Counted from the first letter of the stretch, positions 44,201 to 54,400 are shown. The stretch: DNA of 64,000 nt from Salminus brasiliensis (GCF_030463535.1 NC_132892.1:28574341-28638340), one strand, 5' to 3'. The notes: generated from the letters alone by a model not told the origin. A program made the numbers and translations.

Positions 44201-47200
44201 AGCTTCTATGTTAACCTTAAGACAAGAGTGTTAGCAGAATCTAGTTAGAAGTATATTTAAAACCAGCCTACCTTACAAGCTAAAGATGACCCCAAGTAAA
44301 AAAAGCAAGCACACAGCTAGTCTGTTCTTCAGACTAGCTCACCAACAAGATCTCACTACTTTCTTTCTTCAGAATGAGAAGCTCTTGTTTCTCCTGTTTA
44401 CTGGATTTATGTTCACCTGCATCTGAAGTTTGTACAGTAAAACTCTCTTACTGCTGAGAAAAAAAACTCTGCATAGTACTGTAGATATAGATATAGACCT
44501 GTGTGTGTGTGTGTGTGTGTGTTTCATATTTTTGGTCCTAAAATTCAGTATTAATGTCACCCTGAAATCTCCCTGAAACTTTTTTGATCCTGTTAGTTGA
44601 GCATCAAAATGTAACTTTACTTGCCTCTTGATTGGCCTCTGACGTTTATTCTTATGACATCATCATGTACCAGTGGGCGGCGTAAATCATATTAACCAGT
44701 GATATCATGTTTTGCCTCCTTCCCCCGTCCAACCCCACCTATCACTGACAGAAAACACTCAGCAAGCTCAGAGACCCTCATTCCTTCTGATTCATGTTGA
44801 CTAACCCTTCTCAGGTGGTGACGCTGGCTGTGTACAGCTTCTTCCTGGTGTGTCTGATTGGCCGGCAGTTTCTAGACCCCAGCCAAGGTTATCCAGGTCA
44901 TGATCTTGACCTCTATGTGCCGATCTTCACCCTGCTCCAGTTCTTCTTCTATGCCGGCTGGCTGAAGGTCAGAACTGCCTCCGTTTTCTTTCCTTTTATT
45001 TATTGTTGTCTTCACTGTTCTGTATTGGGGTCTTTTGTCCTGCTTAAAGGTGGGTACACTGACGTTAGACTGAATATGATAAAAAATGTTATTACTTACC
45101 TAGATATTTACTGCGCATCACTTCATATATTGCTATTTAAAAAATGTTAACATGTATTATGAGGTACTTTTATGATTACTACTTTTTTTACTTAGTATTC
45201 TGTTTACTGTAAACTGTATTCAGGTATTAGTGTGTAGGTTCCTTTGATTGTATAGTATGTTTTTGATTAATTTGTTATATGATTATTATATTTGATTATT
45301 GTTGATAAATAGGTGGCAGAGCAACTGATTAACCCATTTGGTGAAGATGATGATGATTTTGAGACCAACTGGCTCATAGACAGGAACTTCCAGGTATTTA
45401 TTCATTCATTCAAATATATATTTGAATTATAAATCTTTTCATTTTTCAAAAATAGCTTTTCATAGGAATTGTTTAGTACAGATTTCTTCATTTCTAGGGA
45501 AATACAATTTGTCTTCACTAATCAGACCATGATATCTTGGCATATTTCATGAGTTTTCCTTACATTATGTACTCTCCATATATTGTTGCTGCCATACGTC
45601 ACCTTTATAGGAGAAAAGAGAATACATTCTAACTTTAAAATACAGTGAGTTTTTTATTTAAAGGAATATCTCAAAGTAAATACACCATATGGACAAAAGT
45701 ATTGGGACACCGCTCAGTTATCATTCTCAGTCAATTTTCTTCTGAAATCAAGGATATATAAAAAAAAGTTCATTGTGTTTTTGTTGGCGTAACTGGAGTC
45801 GCTACTGTCCAGGGAAGAAGGCTTTTTACTAGATTTTGGAGGAGCATTGCTGTGTGATTGCATTCAACAACAAGAAAGACATTAGTGAGGTTAGAATGTT
45901 GGATGATCACCACCCCACCTCACCATCCCCAACTCCCCAACTCATCAAAAAAGTAGTGGATGGAGCACCATCATCATTCCACTGCTCCACAGTTCAATGT
46001 TGGGGGGCTTTATACCCCTCTAGCCCTGCCTGGCATTAGGCAGAGAGCCCTATTGTATTGGTAGTACATCTTTACAGGGACAAGACACTCTGTGTGTGTG
46101 TGCAATGGGTGCAGCTTAGAGTAGCTGAATGCATTCATTAGAAGGGGTGTCCAAAAACATTTGGACATGTAGTGTATTTCAAAGTAAGCTTTTCATAATG
46201 TTTCGCTGGTGATTTCAAAGTTAAAAAATATCTAATTGTTTGATATGATGTTATTATATATAGTAACTGTCATGCAGAAACCTTGTATCTCCAGAATGTC
46301 ATAATTTTGTCATTTTGGAGCATTTCTGTTGGTCAAATCATCATGAAATGATACAGTGTAAAGAACAACTGCCAGATTCACAGTACAGCAAATATGGAGT
46401 TATATGGAGATGCATGTTTTTTGCGCGACAGTGATGATATGCTGTATATGTCTCATGTTACATTTCACACTCCAGGTCTCAATGATGGCAGTGGATGAGA
46501 TGTATGGGGATTTGCCCATAATGGAGCGTGATCGTTACTGGAATGATTCGAACCCTCGGCCACCGTACACTGCCGCTACACTCTTCGTCCTCCGCAAACC
46601 GTCTTTCCAGGGCTCCACCTTCGACATGGCGTGAGTCTACAGCTACAGAAATCATTCACAATTACAAATAGATTCACTACAAACTCCTACAAACACCTGC
46701 TACTAACTGTTGTAGCTGGAACTGCGGTTTCCCCCGTTCATAAGAATCTATTGTAGATTATGGTAAATATGACTCATATAACCCATAATTCAATGAATTC
46801 AGTCTTCTAATCTTATATCATAACATAAATTTGCTTTCTCCCCACTTTTCCAACTCAGAATTCCCAAAGAGGAAATGCACTTCCAGCCGTTGGAGGAAAT
46901 TGCAGAGAATCTGGAAGAATCTGTGACTCGGAATCACAACCTCGCCCTTTTCAACCGCCTTCTAAGCTCCGCCCCGTCTCCTACTGGCTTTGTGGGTGGA
47001 GCTTTCCGCAGAACCTCTGCACAGCTGCAGCGATTGGCGCACTCAGTTAGCCCTGACCCCTCTTACTCGGATGGGGAGGGGGAGGGAGAGGGGTGCATGG
47101 GGCGCAGTGGGGGAGCAGGTGGGTCACTTCCATCTGGATTGGGACACGACACCCAGAGCACCATCTGCAGCTGCGGAGGAATAGCTGATACTGCGTTACC

Positions 47201-47708
47201 TGTGCTACCTGCGCTGCCGTGTAACAATCTGAACGAGAAAGGAAATGTGGGCGGATTGAAGAACGTGCAGAAGCAGATGGAGAACGATGAAACAGAGGCG
47301 AAGCAACCTCCAGTGCTCAAGATACCAAAAGAACCTCTAGGCCGCAACCAAGAAAGACCACGTGAGAGACTCAAAGCAACCCGCTCAAGTGCTTTCACGC
47401 TCGCGCTAAGTGTCGTAAGGCCTCAGCTTTCCCCTCCAGCCCCAGCCAACCGTTCTATACCAGACTTCTTCTCCTTCCAACCAATTGGAGACCAGTCCAA
47501 GGTCATGATCCCGCAGTCGGCCAGTGGCAAAGTGCCATCAGGTACATCGCTCCTGACAGTTCCGAATGTGGAAATCCCATCATTTCCTGAGGTGAGGGAT
47601 CCAAGATCATCTCCCGAAGAACATACACAGCGCCTACGGAGCGTCAGCATGGGCTCAGAGGTCATCAGTTCCTCTAACAGGACTGAGGAGAGACTAAGTA
47701 ACCTTTGA
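36797..47708 (+). CDS. best2: Bestrophin-2, calcium-activated anion channel
   Basis: Nine coding exons: 36797-36948, 37076-37170, 38848-39081, 39928-40082, 40420-40497, 44815-44967, 45313-45393, 46476-46630, 46859-47708. All junctions keep frame, giving 650 residues. Bestrophins are pentameric plasma-membrane anion channels that pass chloride and bicarbonate, best known in secretory epithelia. The start [14 protein letters not shown] is the invariant family start. The neck residues Ile76, Phe80 and Phe84 are present, as is the calcium-clasp acidic run [10 protein letters not shown] at exactly the family positions 299-308. The N-terminal 360 residues are near-identical to vertebrate BEST2; the last exon encodes a roughly 280-residue Ser/Pro-rich tail that is poorly conserved. 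The assignment to BEST2 rather than a paralogue also rests on get3 being next door, as in human. Intron 5 carries an antisense L2. Confidence 0.95.
37300..38215 (+). pseudogene. Tc1-like transposon relic in best2 intron 2
   Basis: The plus strand shows CATGGTGGTGGCAGCATCAT then GTTCTGGGGCTCTTTTGCTG ([13 protein letters not shown]), GGTTATTTGGTCAGAGAATA and GATCCTAAACACACAGCAAA, all typical of a Tc1-like transposase. Frame is lost many times. It ends near a (GT)n(AT)n tract at 38230-38273. Confidence 0.8.
38228..38273 (+). repeat. (GT)n(AT)n microsatellite
   Basis: A compound dinucleotide run, TGTGTGTG followed by TATATATA, in best2 intron 2 just beyond the Tc1 relic. Confidence 0.9.
38690..38765 (+). 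mobile_element. TA-flanked MITE family, right-end fragment
   Basis: Only the right terminus is present: CCCTTAATTTCAGAAGAAAC, then GAGCAGGTGTCCCAATACTT. It lies 80 bases before best2 exon 3. Confidence 0.7.
39435..39817. mobile_element. Fold-back version of the TA-flanked MITE in best2 intron 3
   Basis: It is flanked by TA on both sides. Both termini are the same end of the element: CACTATATGTCCAAATGTTT on the left and AAACATTTGGACATACTAGTG on the right. Inner blocks also repeat in inverted order (GATTCTCTGGAGCAGATAAA against CATCTGCTCCAGAGAGTCCT). The standard element instead ends in GTCCCAATACTTTTGTCC, so this copy is an inverted dimer of the left half. Confidence 0.75.
40912..44320 (-). 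mobile_element. Nearly full-length L2-type LINE, antisense in best2 intron 5
   Basis: The 3' end is the fish L2 tail: on the minus strand AAGTCGCTCTGGATAAGAGC, GTCTGCTAAATGCC and then (ATAAATGTAA)-type repeats at 40912-40935. The single ORF covers 41081-44005, with about 315 bases of 5' leader. A 9-base direct repeat, TCTGTTCTT, at 40903-40911 and 44321-44329 is a candidate target-site duplication and gives these boundaries. With an intact ORF and matching flanks it looks like a young insertion. Confidence 0.85.
41081..44005 (-). CDS. L2 LINE ORF: AP endonuclease and reverse transcriptase
   Basis: 974 codons without interruption. The N-terminal half is an apurinic-type endonuclease ([27 protein letters not shown] motifs, the last containing the catalytic Ser-Asp-His). 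The C-terminal half is a reverse transcriptase, with [13 protein letters not shown]-like template contact, [40 protein letters not shown] and the active-site YADD followed by TQ, which is typical of the L2/CR1 group. The C-terminus ([13 protein letters not shown]) matches the truncated L2 pieces at 3245-3800 and 51805-52165. The encoded enzyme nicks target DNA and copies its own RNA in place; it may also mobilise the SINE at 13212 and 58451. Whether it is expressed is unknown. Confidence 0.93.
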   Translation of the reverse strand: MYLKMCFAIPVLTSDSSRRCRYRCRRRNSGNLIYPPCSNTNVMVTGGLWNCQSAVQKADFISAFASARSLNFLALTETWITPDNSATPAALSSAFAFSHSPRRTGRGGGTGLLLSPLWCFTPLSFSNLDISSFEYHAVTVSSPTRLLIIVLYRPPGPLGSFIDELDVLLSGLPVDAPLILLGDFNLPSEKLQSSCLLPILSSFDLAFNQSAPTHRAGNTLDLIFSRPVPALDVAVTPLDFSDHHFLSFSLPLSAPSTTTSASSSTLHRNLHSVSPSALASTVLTTLPHLESFSSLPLETATDTLLSSISTSVDLLCPFSPRSANSSPPSPWLSDVLRNNRRELRLAERKWRKSQHDSDLHSYQSLLSRFRTEVAAAKASYYRGKLESSASDPRKLFTIFSSLLNPPTPPPPTTLSADDFVSFFEEKVDKIRRSFPPASTPLSRHCPPPPSSLTCFSPLSTDDLLHLLTSNNPTTCPLDPIPSPLFQTIAPNLLPFISSIINSSLSSGQVPSAFKSARVVPILKKPTLDSLDIGNYRPISLLSFLSKILERSVYNQLSLFLTLNNLQDPHQSGFKAAHSTETALIAVTEKLHAAKAARLSSVLILLDLSAAFDTVDHKILLSILAGLGITGSAWQWFASYLQGRSYQVTWQGDTSAPCSLSTGVPQGSVLGPLLFSLYTHSLGKVISSHGFSYHCYADDTQLMLSFPPSDTQVSTRISACLADVSSWMAAHHLKLNPSKTELLYIPGTAGPRNDLAITFENSLVTPSTEARSLGVVMDDQLSFSSHVANVTRSCRFLLYNIRRIRPFLSREATQVLVQSLVTSRLDYCNSLLAGLPLRTIRPLQLIQNAAARVVFNVPKFSHVTPLLRSLHWLPVAARIRFKTLTLAYKAKNGPAPPYLMAMVKSRSAPRALRASSTARLDPPSLKIRGRQASRLFSVLAPKWWNELPLDVRTAESLAVFKRRLKTHLFREYLDE
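44502..44521 (+). repeat. (TG)10 microsatellite
   Basis: Short TG run in best2 intron 5, between the L2 and exon 6. Confidence 0.85.
45683..46174 (-). mobile_element. Complete TA-flanked MITE (reference copy) in best2 intron 7
   Basis: 492 bases flanked by TA on both sides (45681-45682 and 46175-46176). The left end is CACCATATGGACAAAAGTAT and the right end is ACATTTGGACATGTAGTG, imperfect inverted termini of about 17 bases. TA duplication and CAC termini indicate a non-autonomous element moved by a Tc1/mariner transposase. No coding capacity. At least ten other copies or fragments lie in the window. Confidence 0.85.
46300..46445 (+). repeat. Unclassified repeat family R, copy in best2 intron 7
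   Basis: It contains TTTGGAGCATTTCTGTTGGT, CATCATGAAATGATA and a CGACAGTGATGAT end, in the same order as copies at 50800-50960 and (inverted) 56560-56790. It is adjacent to best2 exon 8. Confidence 0.6.
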
Positions 47709-47815
47709 TCAATGGCTGAGATTTAGGACAAGCAGTGTTACTCAGTACGTTTTTGAAGAAGAGTGCCACTATAAAGAGCATACAGTAGCATGTAAGTACA
47801 GCAGCATAGCCACAA

Positions 47816-48190
47816 CAATAAAACCACCTGCTTAATATTGTGCTGCCAGAACAACTCTGACCTCTGAGAAGTCCTGTGGTATCTGATACAAAGAAGTTAG
47901 GAGCAGGTCCTTTACGTCCTGTAGGTTGTGAGGTGGGACCCTGTTGCCGGTTCACTGGTTGTCCTTCGCTGGAGCACTTTTGGCAGATACTGACCACTGC
48001 ATACTGGGAACCACCCACAAGACCTGCCTGATGTTATGGAGATGTTCTGACCCAGTCGTTGTCTGGTTCTTATCAAAGTGTCTCAGATTCTTATGCATCC
48101 CAGTTTTCCTTCTTTTAACACCTTACAGTTCACTTGCTGCCCAATGTCACCTCTTGACAGGTGCCACTAGAACAAGATAATCAGTGTTAA
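47816..48190 (-). mobile_element. Internally deleted Tc1-like element after best2
   Basis: It begins ATAAAACCACCTGCTTAATA and contains GTGGTATCTGATACAAAGAA, CACTTTTGGCAGATACTGAC, AGACCTGCCTGATG and TTCACTTGCTGCCC, all from the same family as 29023-29467. It ends near AGATAATCAGTGTTAATCAC. The left boundary coincides with AATAAA at 47817-47822, which could act as the best2 poly(A) signal. Confidence 0.75.
47817..47822 (+). terminator. best2: Candidate poly(A) signal of best2, at a transposon edge
   Basis: AATAAA 109 bases after the best2 stop. The hexamer is formed at the left terminus of the Tc1-like element at 47816. The next hexamer is near 48900. Confidence 0.4.
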
Positions 48191-50110
48191 TCACTGAACC
48201 TAACAGTTTGTCTGATTATTAGCTTTTCAGTGGTGGAATCAGCTGGGCCTGGAATTGTACAAGCTCTTATAAGTGCATGCAAGTTTGTTACTGCAAGGCA
48301 ATTTTTTGTAAAGTCTTTGCAGTTGTTGTAGTTGTTGTTGTTACTGAGAAACACCCAAGATCTTTGGGAGGTGCTGTTACTAAAACTGCTATTTCAAACA
48401 GGCGTCTGGATACTTTTGGACAGTTATAAAGACTTTGATGAGCTGTATCGAATGTGTGTTAGAACAGAGATTGACACTCATACATTTCTACATTTATTGC
48501 TTTTAAATTCTAGTATTTTCAGCAATGAGAAATTTCCACTTTTTATTAAGATGAGGAAAAGCCCCTAATAAGCCCACAAACCATGTAAGCCCTCTTGCAT
48601 TTTAAATAAGATATTTATGAGGAACTGGAGCATTTCATCCAGTAAACACACATTTTGGACATTTTGGACATTGTTGACTGCGAGCTTTATTCCAGAATAC
48701 ACTGTATGGACAGATTTGGGACTCGGCTCATTAATCTGTTCTCCTGAAATCAAGTGTATTAGAGCGTTAGTGGGGTCAAAATGTTGGATGGTTCTCTAGT
48801 TAGTTTGAGATACTGTATGGATGTGGATTCAGAGGGACTGTCCTGAAAGTCTATGCTCAGATTAGATGAATTTATTAGAGGCTTTTCCTGTATACTGTAA
48901 AATAATAAAAAACTCATTTACAATTTAAAAAAAAATGCGTAAACTTCTTTTATGCTCAGTGAATTTAATGATAAATGCTTGTTGTGCTGGAAAAGGTTTC
49001 ATTCAATAATTCATTACTTAACAGGTTAGTAGGATGAATCACTATCGTGCCCACTTTAGGCCACTTGAGGAAATTATATTTACAGCTAGCTACAAGGTGT
49101 TTGCTGGTGTGTTGTAGATGGTTGCTAAATATGGGCAATAGGTCTCTCTGTAGCTGATAAACATGAACCTATTGGCACCATGCTGCCTAATGCCAGGCGT
49201 GGGCTAGAGGGGTATAAGGCCCCCCAACATTGAGCTGCTCCATCCTGTACTTTTGGGATAATTTGGGGAGCTAGGGATGAGGTGGGGCGATGATCTTCCA
49301 AATTCATGTAGTGTATGTTTTGCCTTAATGGCCAGCTTTTTAATCACACATTCACCATCAAAGAACAGCTTAGACAGTCTGACACCAGGTACCAGCAAAA
49401 ACTGGTCTTGAGTTGGACTTTTTTTTTTTGGCAGGTTGTTTATTAGTATTATTATTTTTTCTATGTTTTAGTCCTGTTATTTATGAAAAAAACAGTTTAT
49501 GACATTTATGACTTTTTTATGCAGCATGACAAAGTCTTTTTTTGAGATATGAACACATCTGTTTGGTGTCTCACATTGAGCCTCCCATTGATCTGGTAAT
49601 TTATATGAATATTGTGTTTGAGCATAACAATGACTCTCTTTACGGATAATACTTACGAACATGCTTCATAAGATTGATCACTATAAGAGATTTTTCTGCC
49701 AATCACGAAGGCAAATGAGATGACTTTAAATATATATATTTTTTTGTATATGAAAAACAATATGTTTACAAGGTAAGAAGACAACATACAAATCATATAT
49801 TAGCTTTAAAAACAATATCCAAGATAAAAAAAAAAAAAAAATAATAATTAAAGTTCCAGCACTTATATTAACAACACACAACATTCTTGTATCAAAGTCT
49901 CGAGTGCAGATTTAAAATCAAATTCTTAAAAAAAGGGTAATTTTCCTCAGTGATAAAAAAAAAAAAAATAATAACATGGGACAATTCTTATACCGTATAT
50001 CTGAACGTATGATTTGCAATTAATTTTATATTTCATGCAATTTATCAATTCCTCATTATTAAACTAAAAAGTCTGCTGTAACTGCCCTTCTAGTAATAAA
50101 AGAAAATAAT
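48190..50110. other. best2-fbxo48 intergenic interval with MITE fragments
   Basis: The two genes converge here. Fragments of the TA-flanked MITE lie at about 48700-48800 (minus) and 49130-49320 (plus; GATAAACATGAACCTATTGG, GCCAGGCGTGGGCTAGAGGG). 49700-50050 is AT-rich with several poly(A) runs. I see no exon or RNA gene. Confidence 0.55.
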
Positions 50111-50320
50111 CTGAGCCCCAAGTTTGTGAAGAACACCTCTCCAACACCAGCATCCACCAAGCATGGTTTTACACTGATTACAAAATGCTCTTTAAAAAAT
50201 GTCCTTAAACCAGGTCATTACATGAAGCAAAGGATCAAGTGGGCCAGGCGTAATCAGTCCTCAGCGATGAGTACCTGCAGTCCTTCAGTTGTTCAGCTTC
50301 CCCCTAAAAGTCTTTTGTGT

Positions 50321-53105
50321 CTATCGCTCCAGCTCAGCCTCCAGGATCTCCCCCCACGTCTCCACGTCCAGAGGACACATGCTGTTCGGTGGAAGATCCT
50401 CAGCACGGCGGATGTTGCTGTAACGGCCCTTTAACCATCGTCTCTTCACGCAGCCCTTTCGATAATTCCGCACCAGAGTAACCTGGGAGAAAGGCAAACC
50501 GCATTAGCGTTGCTCCATCTAGGAACATTTAAAGAGAGGATTTACATAGCTTCCCCCTAACTGTAGATCAAATCTAGCTGATCAGCCAAAACACGTAAGG
50601 ATACACTGTAGCGTTTGCGTCTTTACTCTGGACAGTAGAGACAGTTACTCCAACAAACGCAGGATAAACTCTAAAAACTTTTCTTTAGTCCTTTGATTTT
50701 AGAAGAAACTATGCATGAGCAGGTGTCCCAATACTTTTGTCCATATAGTTTAGTTTTAAACAGCCTGTTCCATTATTTTACAGTATATGGTCCCAACCTC
50801 GTACCTCCAAAATTACAATTTTGCGGTCCTTTTGGAGCATTTCTATTGGTCCAGTCATCATGAAATTTGGACGCAAGATAAAGAGCATCTGTGAGATTCA
50901 CATTATGTATTATATCACATAATAATCCAATCATACAAACATGACCATAACAGTGACATTTTAGCCCAGTGAAATGACAGCTGAGCATAGCTTGTAATGT
51001 TAGTGCTTATAGTGTTGATTATATTCAATTAAAATGTATTTATTTTGTATATTTTATATATATTTTATATATATTTTCCCCCCGAGCTTCTTTTGAACAA
51101 GCCAAGGGCGACAGTGGCATGGAAAACCTCCCTAAGGTCGAGAGGAAGAAACCTTGAGAGGAACCAAGACTCAAAAGGGGAAGACCATCCTCCTCTGGTC
51201 GACACCGGATAGCACAACAAAGGTCAGAAGAATAAGAATAAAAATTGACCAAAAAAGCGGATAGCGGAGCGAACGCTGTGCTAATGTAGATAACTAACTA
51301 GTAGTGTAAGTCAAGGTCAACAAAATCATTTATTATTTTTTATTTATTATATGTTTTACTTCTATTAAATCTACAATAACTTTGAAATTGTGTTCATTTT
51401 GTTTTTTAATTGCGTGTGAAACTTTGAGTCCAGCGCTTCCTGACCTTCCTGGAATTTGTGTTCTTGACAAACAGAGCAACTGCTTTGGCCATGTTGACGC
51501 CTCCATGTACAACCCAGCTCTGACCCAAAATAGAGGAAATGCTAATTTTAGCAGCATCTGAGCATGACCACGGCTCATTAAGGAGAGAGACTGCCTACAA
51601 AATCAAGTTTTTGTTTCTGTAATTTTGCTGTTAATTAGCCTGTACTTAAGCAGAGCTGGACAAATCCGGCTATCCTATAAATGTGACCTATATCCAAGAA
51701 TGATCTGAACAGTCCACGCTCCTAAACTGACTCCTCAGCACGCACTAATGATGAATGTTGAGCTGGACTGACACAAATGTTGCATGAATTCTGATCTGGC
51801 TGCTACATTTAAATTCATAGCATTTAGCAGACGCTCTTATCCAGAGCAGCTTACAAAAGTGCTTCACTGTTTACTCAAGAAAAACCTCAGCTAGTCTGAA
51901 TAGACTAATAATTCAAAGATACCTCTAAGTTTAGACACGACTAAACACAAGTCATTAAGGAGACTATTGTACTCTGGTGCTGCACTCTTTGTGCAGGACA
52001 GAAAAAAGCCTGGACGCTCATCTTCTGTGGATTTTATGGGATGGCGGGTCGAGCCGAGCTGTACTTGACGCTGGAAGGGCTCTTGGTGCAGATCGGCTTT
52101 TGACCATTACCATCAAGTACGGAGGGGCTGGTCCAGTCTTGGCTTTGTAGGTTGACTGGATATGCATCAGATTTTAAATATGAAAGTGTCCCAAATGGGA
52201 ACTGAAAATGTCTGATTCAGAGTGTGTTTAACTGTTCACACTGCCATACACACATCTGTCTCACATATGATGGAAAAAGATCAGGTTTGAAAAGAAAAAG
52301 ATAAAAGGAAAAGATCAGATTTGGGCCACTTTTACCTACTGTGTGAACCTGGCATTTGACAGGGTTTATATTGCTGCTGTCATATGAAACACATGTATCT
52401 CTATTCAGTTTTCTCCATGGTTTGAACCCTGTAGCTGCTTCTGCACATCGTGTAAATAATAATCATTCTGGATGAATGGACCAATAGAAATGCTCTATAA
52501 ACTATGTAATAAACTCTTATTTTACATTGACCTCTATTCAAAGTTTAGACCCTTTTTGCCTTTTTTGACCTGGAAATACATGTCCGTCATTGGATATATG
52601 TCCGTCACGATGATATATAACATGGGTTTCTATAATATTTCTATAATATGAGCCCTTTAGAATTTTATATTTTAACATTTTGCTGAGCCATAGAGCTGTA
52701 AGGATCCAGATTTAACAGAACTGCAGAGCCTGTTGTGGTCTGTGGTGACACTTGGATGGTAAAACAGTGTCCAGTATTTACTGACTATCCAACTTCAGAC
52801 CCTGAAGTGAAGTGACCAACCTTCCACGACAGTCCATCCTGCCTGTCCCCGTCCACCTCCCTGCGGCACACGGCCAGCACGCTCAGACAGTGGCTCCTCC
52901 ACAGGTGGTCGCTGCCCTCGATGATGTCGTTCCATTGCTTGCAGGTGAGAGAGGCGCTGCACAGGCTCCTCAGATCCAGCTCGCTGAAGATCCGCACGCT
53001 CATCTCCATAGGGAGCGTCTCCGTGAAGTCCTGCTGGGAGATCAGGGCAAGTCTTCCTTCACAGAACACACAGGTGGCGCTCTTCCTTTTACAGACATGC
53101 TGCAT
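50321..53105 (-). CDS. fbxo48: F-box only protein 48
   Basis: Two coding exons on the minus strand: 53105-52821 (95 codons, donor AAG|GTTGGT) and 50482-50321 (acceptor CTCCCAG, stop at 50323-50321), in phase 0. The product is 148 residues against 155 in human. The F-box is at about residues 29-72 (LPMEMSVRIFSELDLRSLC, then SLTCKQWN and LWRSHC), which binds SKP1 to make an SCF ubiquitin ligase adaptor. The rest matches vertebrate FBXO48 closely: VCRREVDGD, LVRNYRKG, RYSNI and the C-terminal WGEILEAELER. No separate substrate-binding domain is visible. FBXO48 has been linked to turnover of active AMPK in mammals; this is family knowledge, not visible here. The head-to-head neighbour aplf supports the call. 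Confidence 0.93.
50625..51300. repeat. Repeats in the fbxo48 intron
   Basis: Three pieces lie in the intron. At 50625-50752 is the right end of the TA-flanked MITE (CAGTTACTCCAACAAACGCA, then CCCAATACTTTTGTCC). At 50790-50960 is a repeat R copy (GGAGCATTTCTATTGGTCCA). At 51090-51290 is the AAACCTTGAGAGGAACC family. All are recognisable by comparison with copies elsewhere in the window. Confidence 0.7.
51805..52165 (-). mobile_element. L2-type LINE, 3' fragment
   Basis: The same 3' tail (GCATTTAGCAGACGCTCTTA) and last coding stretch (AAAAAAGCCTGGACGCTCAT, GAGCCGAGCTGTACTTGA) as the intact L2, in the same orientation, with an internal deletion between about 51965 and 51990. It is 5'-truncated at about 52155. 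Confidence 0.85.
52430..52510 (-). repeat. Unclassified repeat family R fragment
   Basis: Core GATGAATGGACCAATAGAAA, the reverse of the R consensus, in the fbxo48 intron 300 bases from coding exon 1. Confidence 0.5.
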
Positions 53106-53499
53106 CTCTCAGCATCACCCAGCTCTTCAGTTCAGCGGAGCGTCTGTATCAGAAAGCAGGCAGACATGATGTGAAGGGTTATACAACAGATTTTAAAGGG
53201 GGATGCCACTCATTTCCACAATTGTCCATAAAGTTCAGTCAGTGAGATGTCAATAGTTGTTCGAAGAGGATTTGGTGTGGGGCGGTTCGTTATTGTGAAA
53301 CCTGCTAACATTGATTTCTTTACAGGGGTGGCGATAGGAACCGGGCGTCATCAGGCGTACAACATAAATATAGCCATTTTAATAACTATCAAAAACAAAA
53401 ACAGCAGTGAAGCTACCACCACCATGTTTAATCTGACTTTTATATGTAATGATGATGAAAAAACAGTGGTAATTCCTTTTTACTAGATGTTGGAACTCA

Positions 53500-53690
53500 G
53501 CTATAAGGGTTTGATTGCATTCAGCCTGGATGGCCCAATGCTGGAGGGCCTTATACCCTTCTAGTCACTGCTTGGCATCGGGCATAGTGACCTTAGCCTC
53601 ATGTTTGTCCCATTCTGATAAGAAGAGTCGAGAGGGGTATAAAGCCTCCCAGCGCTGAGCTGAAAAGCAGGGAGCAGTGCTTTTTTTACT
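53500..53690. mobile_element. TA-flanked MITE fragment, partly inverted on itself
   Basis: TTTGATTGCATTCAGC and CCAATGCTGGAGGGCCTTAT run in one direction, then GGGGTATAAAGCCTCCCAGC and GCTGAGCTGAAAAGCAG run in the other. It is a second fold-back-like arrangement besides 39435-39817, without preserved ends. Confidence 0.5.
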
Positions 53691-54055
53691 TTCAGTTTCA
53701 GCACTTGTCTCCATAGCTTCCTAGATCGCAGTGTCTGGCCTAACTGCCTGATGGCAAAGTACGGTCGCCTGGCCAAACCCCAGAATGTGATCTTGGATTG
53801 ATTATGTTGATTATCCACATGGATGTCAGATAGCCAACAGCTGACTCTGCAGAACTGAGAAATGCTGTCTTATATAACCAGTATCATGTAAGTGTGAGAT
53901 ATGTAATGGGTTCTGATATTAATTAATAACAGATTATATATAAAAGAACAGGGATTATTACAAGGTCCTGCCTAGATATGCCTAAGAGAGCTGAGAGAGG
54001 ACATAGCTTTGGTTACCATGTTCATCTAGATAGAGATATGTCCACATGCTGGTGG

Positions 54056-54089
54056 GTCATTCATTCATTCATTCATTCATTCATTCATT
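54056..54089 (+). repeat. (CATT)n microsatellite
   Basis: About eight ATTC/CATT tetranucleotide units upstream of fbxo48. Confidence 0.9.
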
Positions 54090-54400
54090 TGGCACAGCAT
54101 ACCCCAAAATAACTGACATACAGGATGCACAGGGTGTAGCTACCTACCTGACCAAGACTTACTGGACTCAAACATCACGAAAATACTCTCCTAAAGCGTT
54201 TTAAGACCAACTGCTTCAACTGTACCTCTGAAACCTACATTACAGCTGTTCACAGTGCTGTACTAGCTAGCTAACAGCGACCCATGCGCTACTGGCTTGT
54301 AGGCAAACAGACGCCGTTTCCCAAAACTCATCCAAAAGCATTAATCGTGCGTTATATAATCGATCGGTTGTGACTAATAACCCAAAATCATAAACTTTAC

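Noticed and set aside
52812-53174. Plus-strand ORF of 120 codons opposite fbxo48
   Set aside because: It is the complement of the conserved F-box exon and shows no domain of its own.
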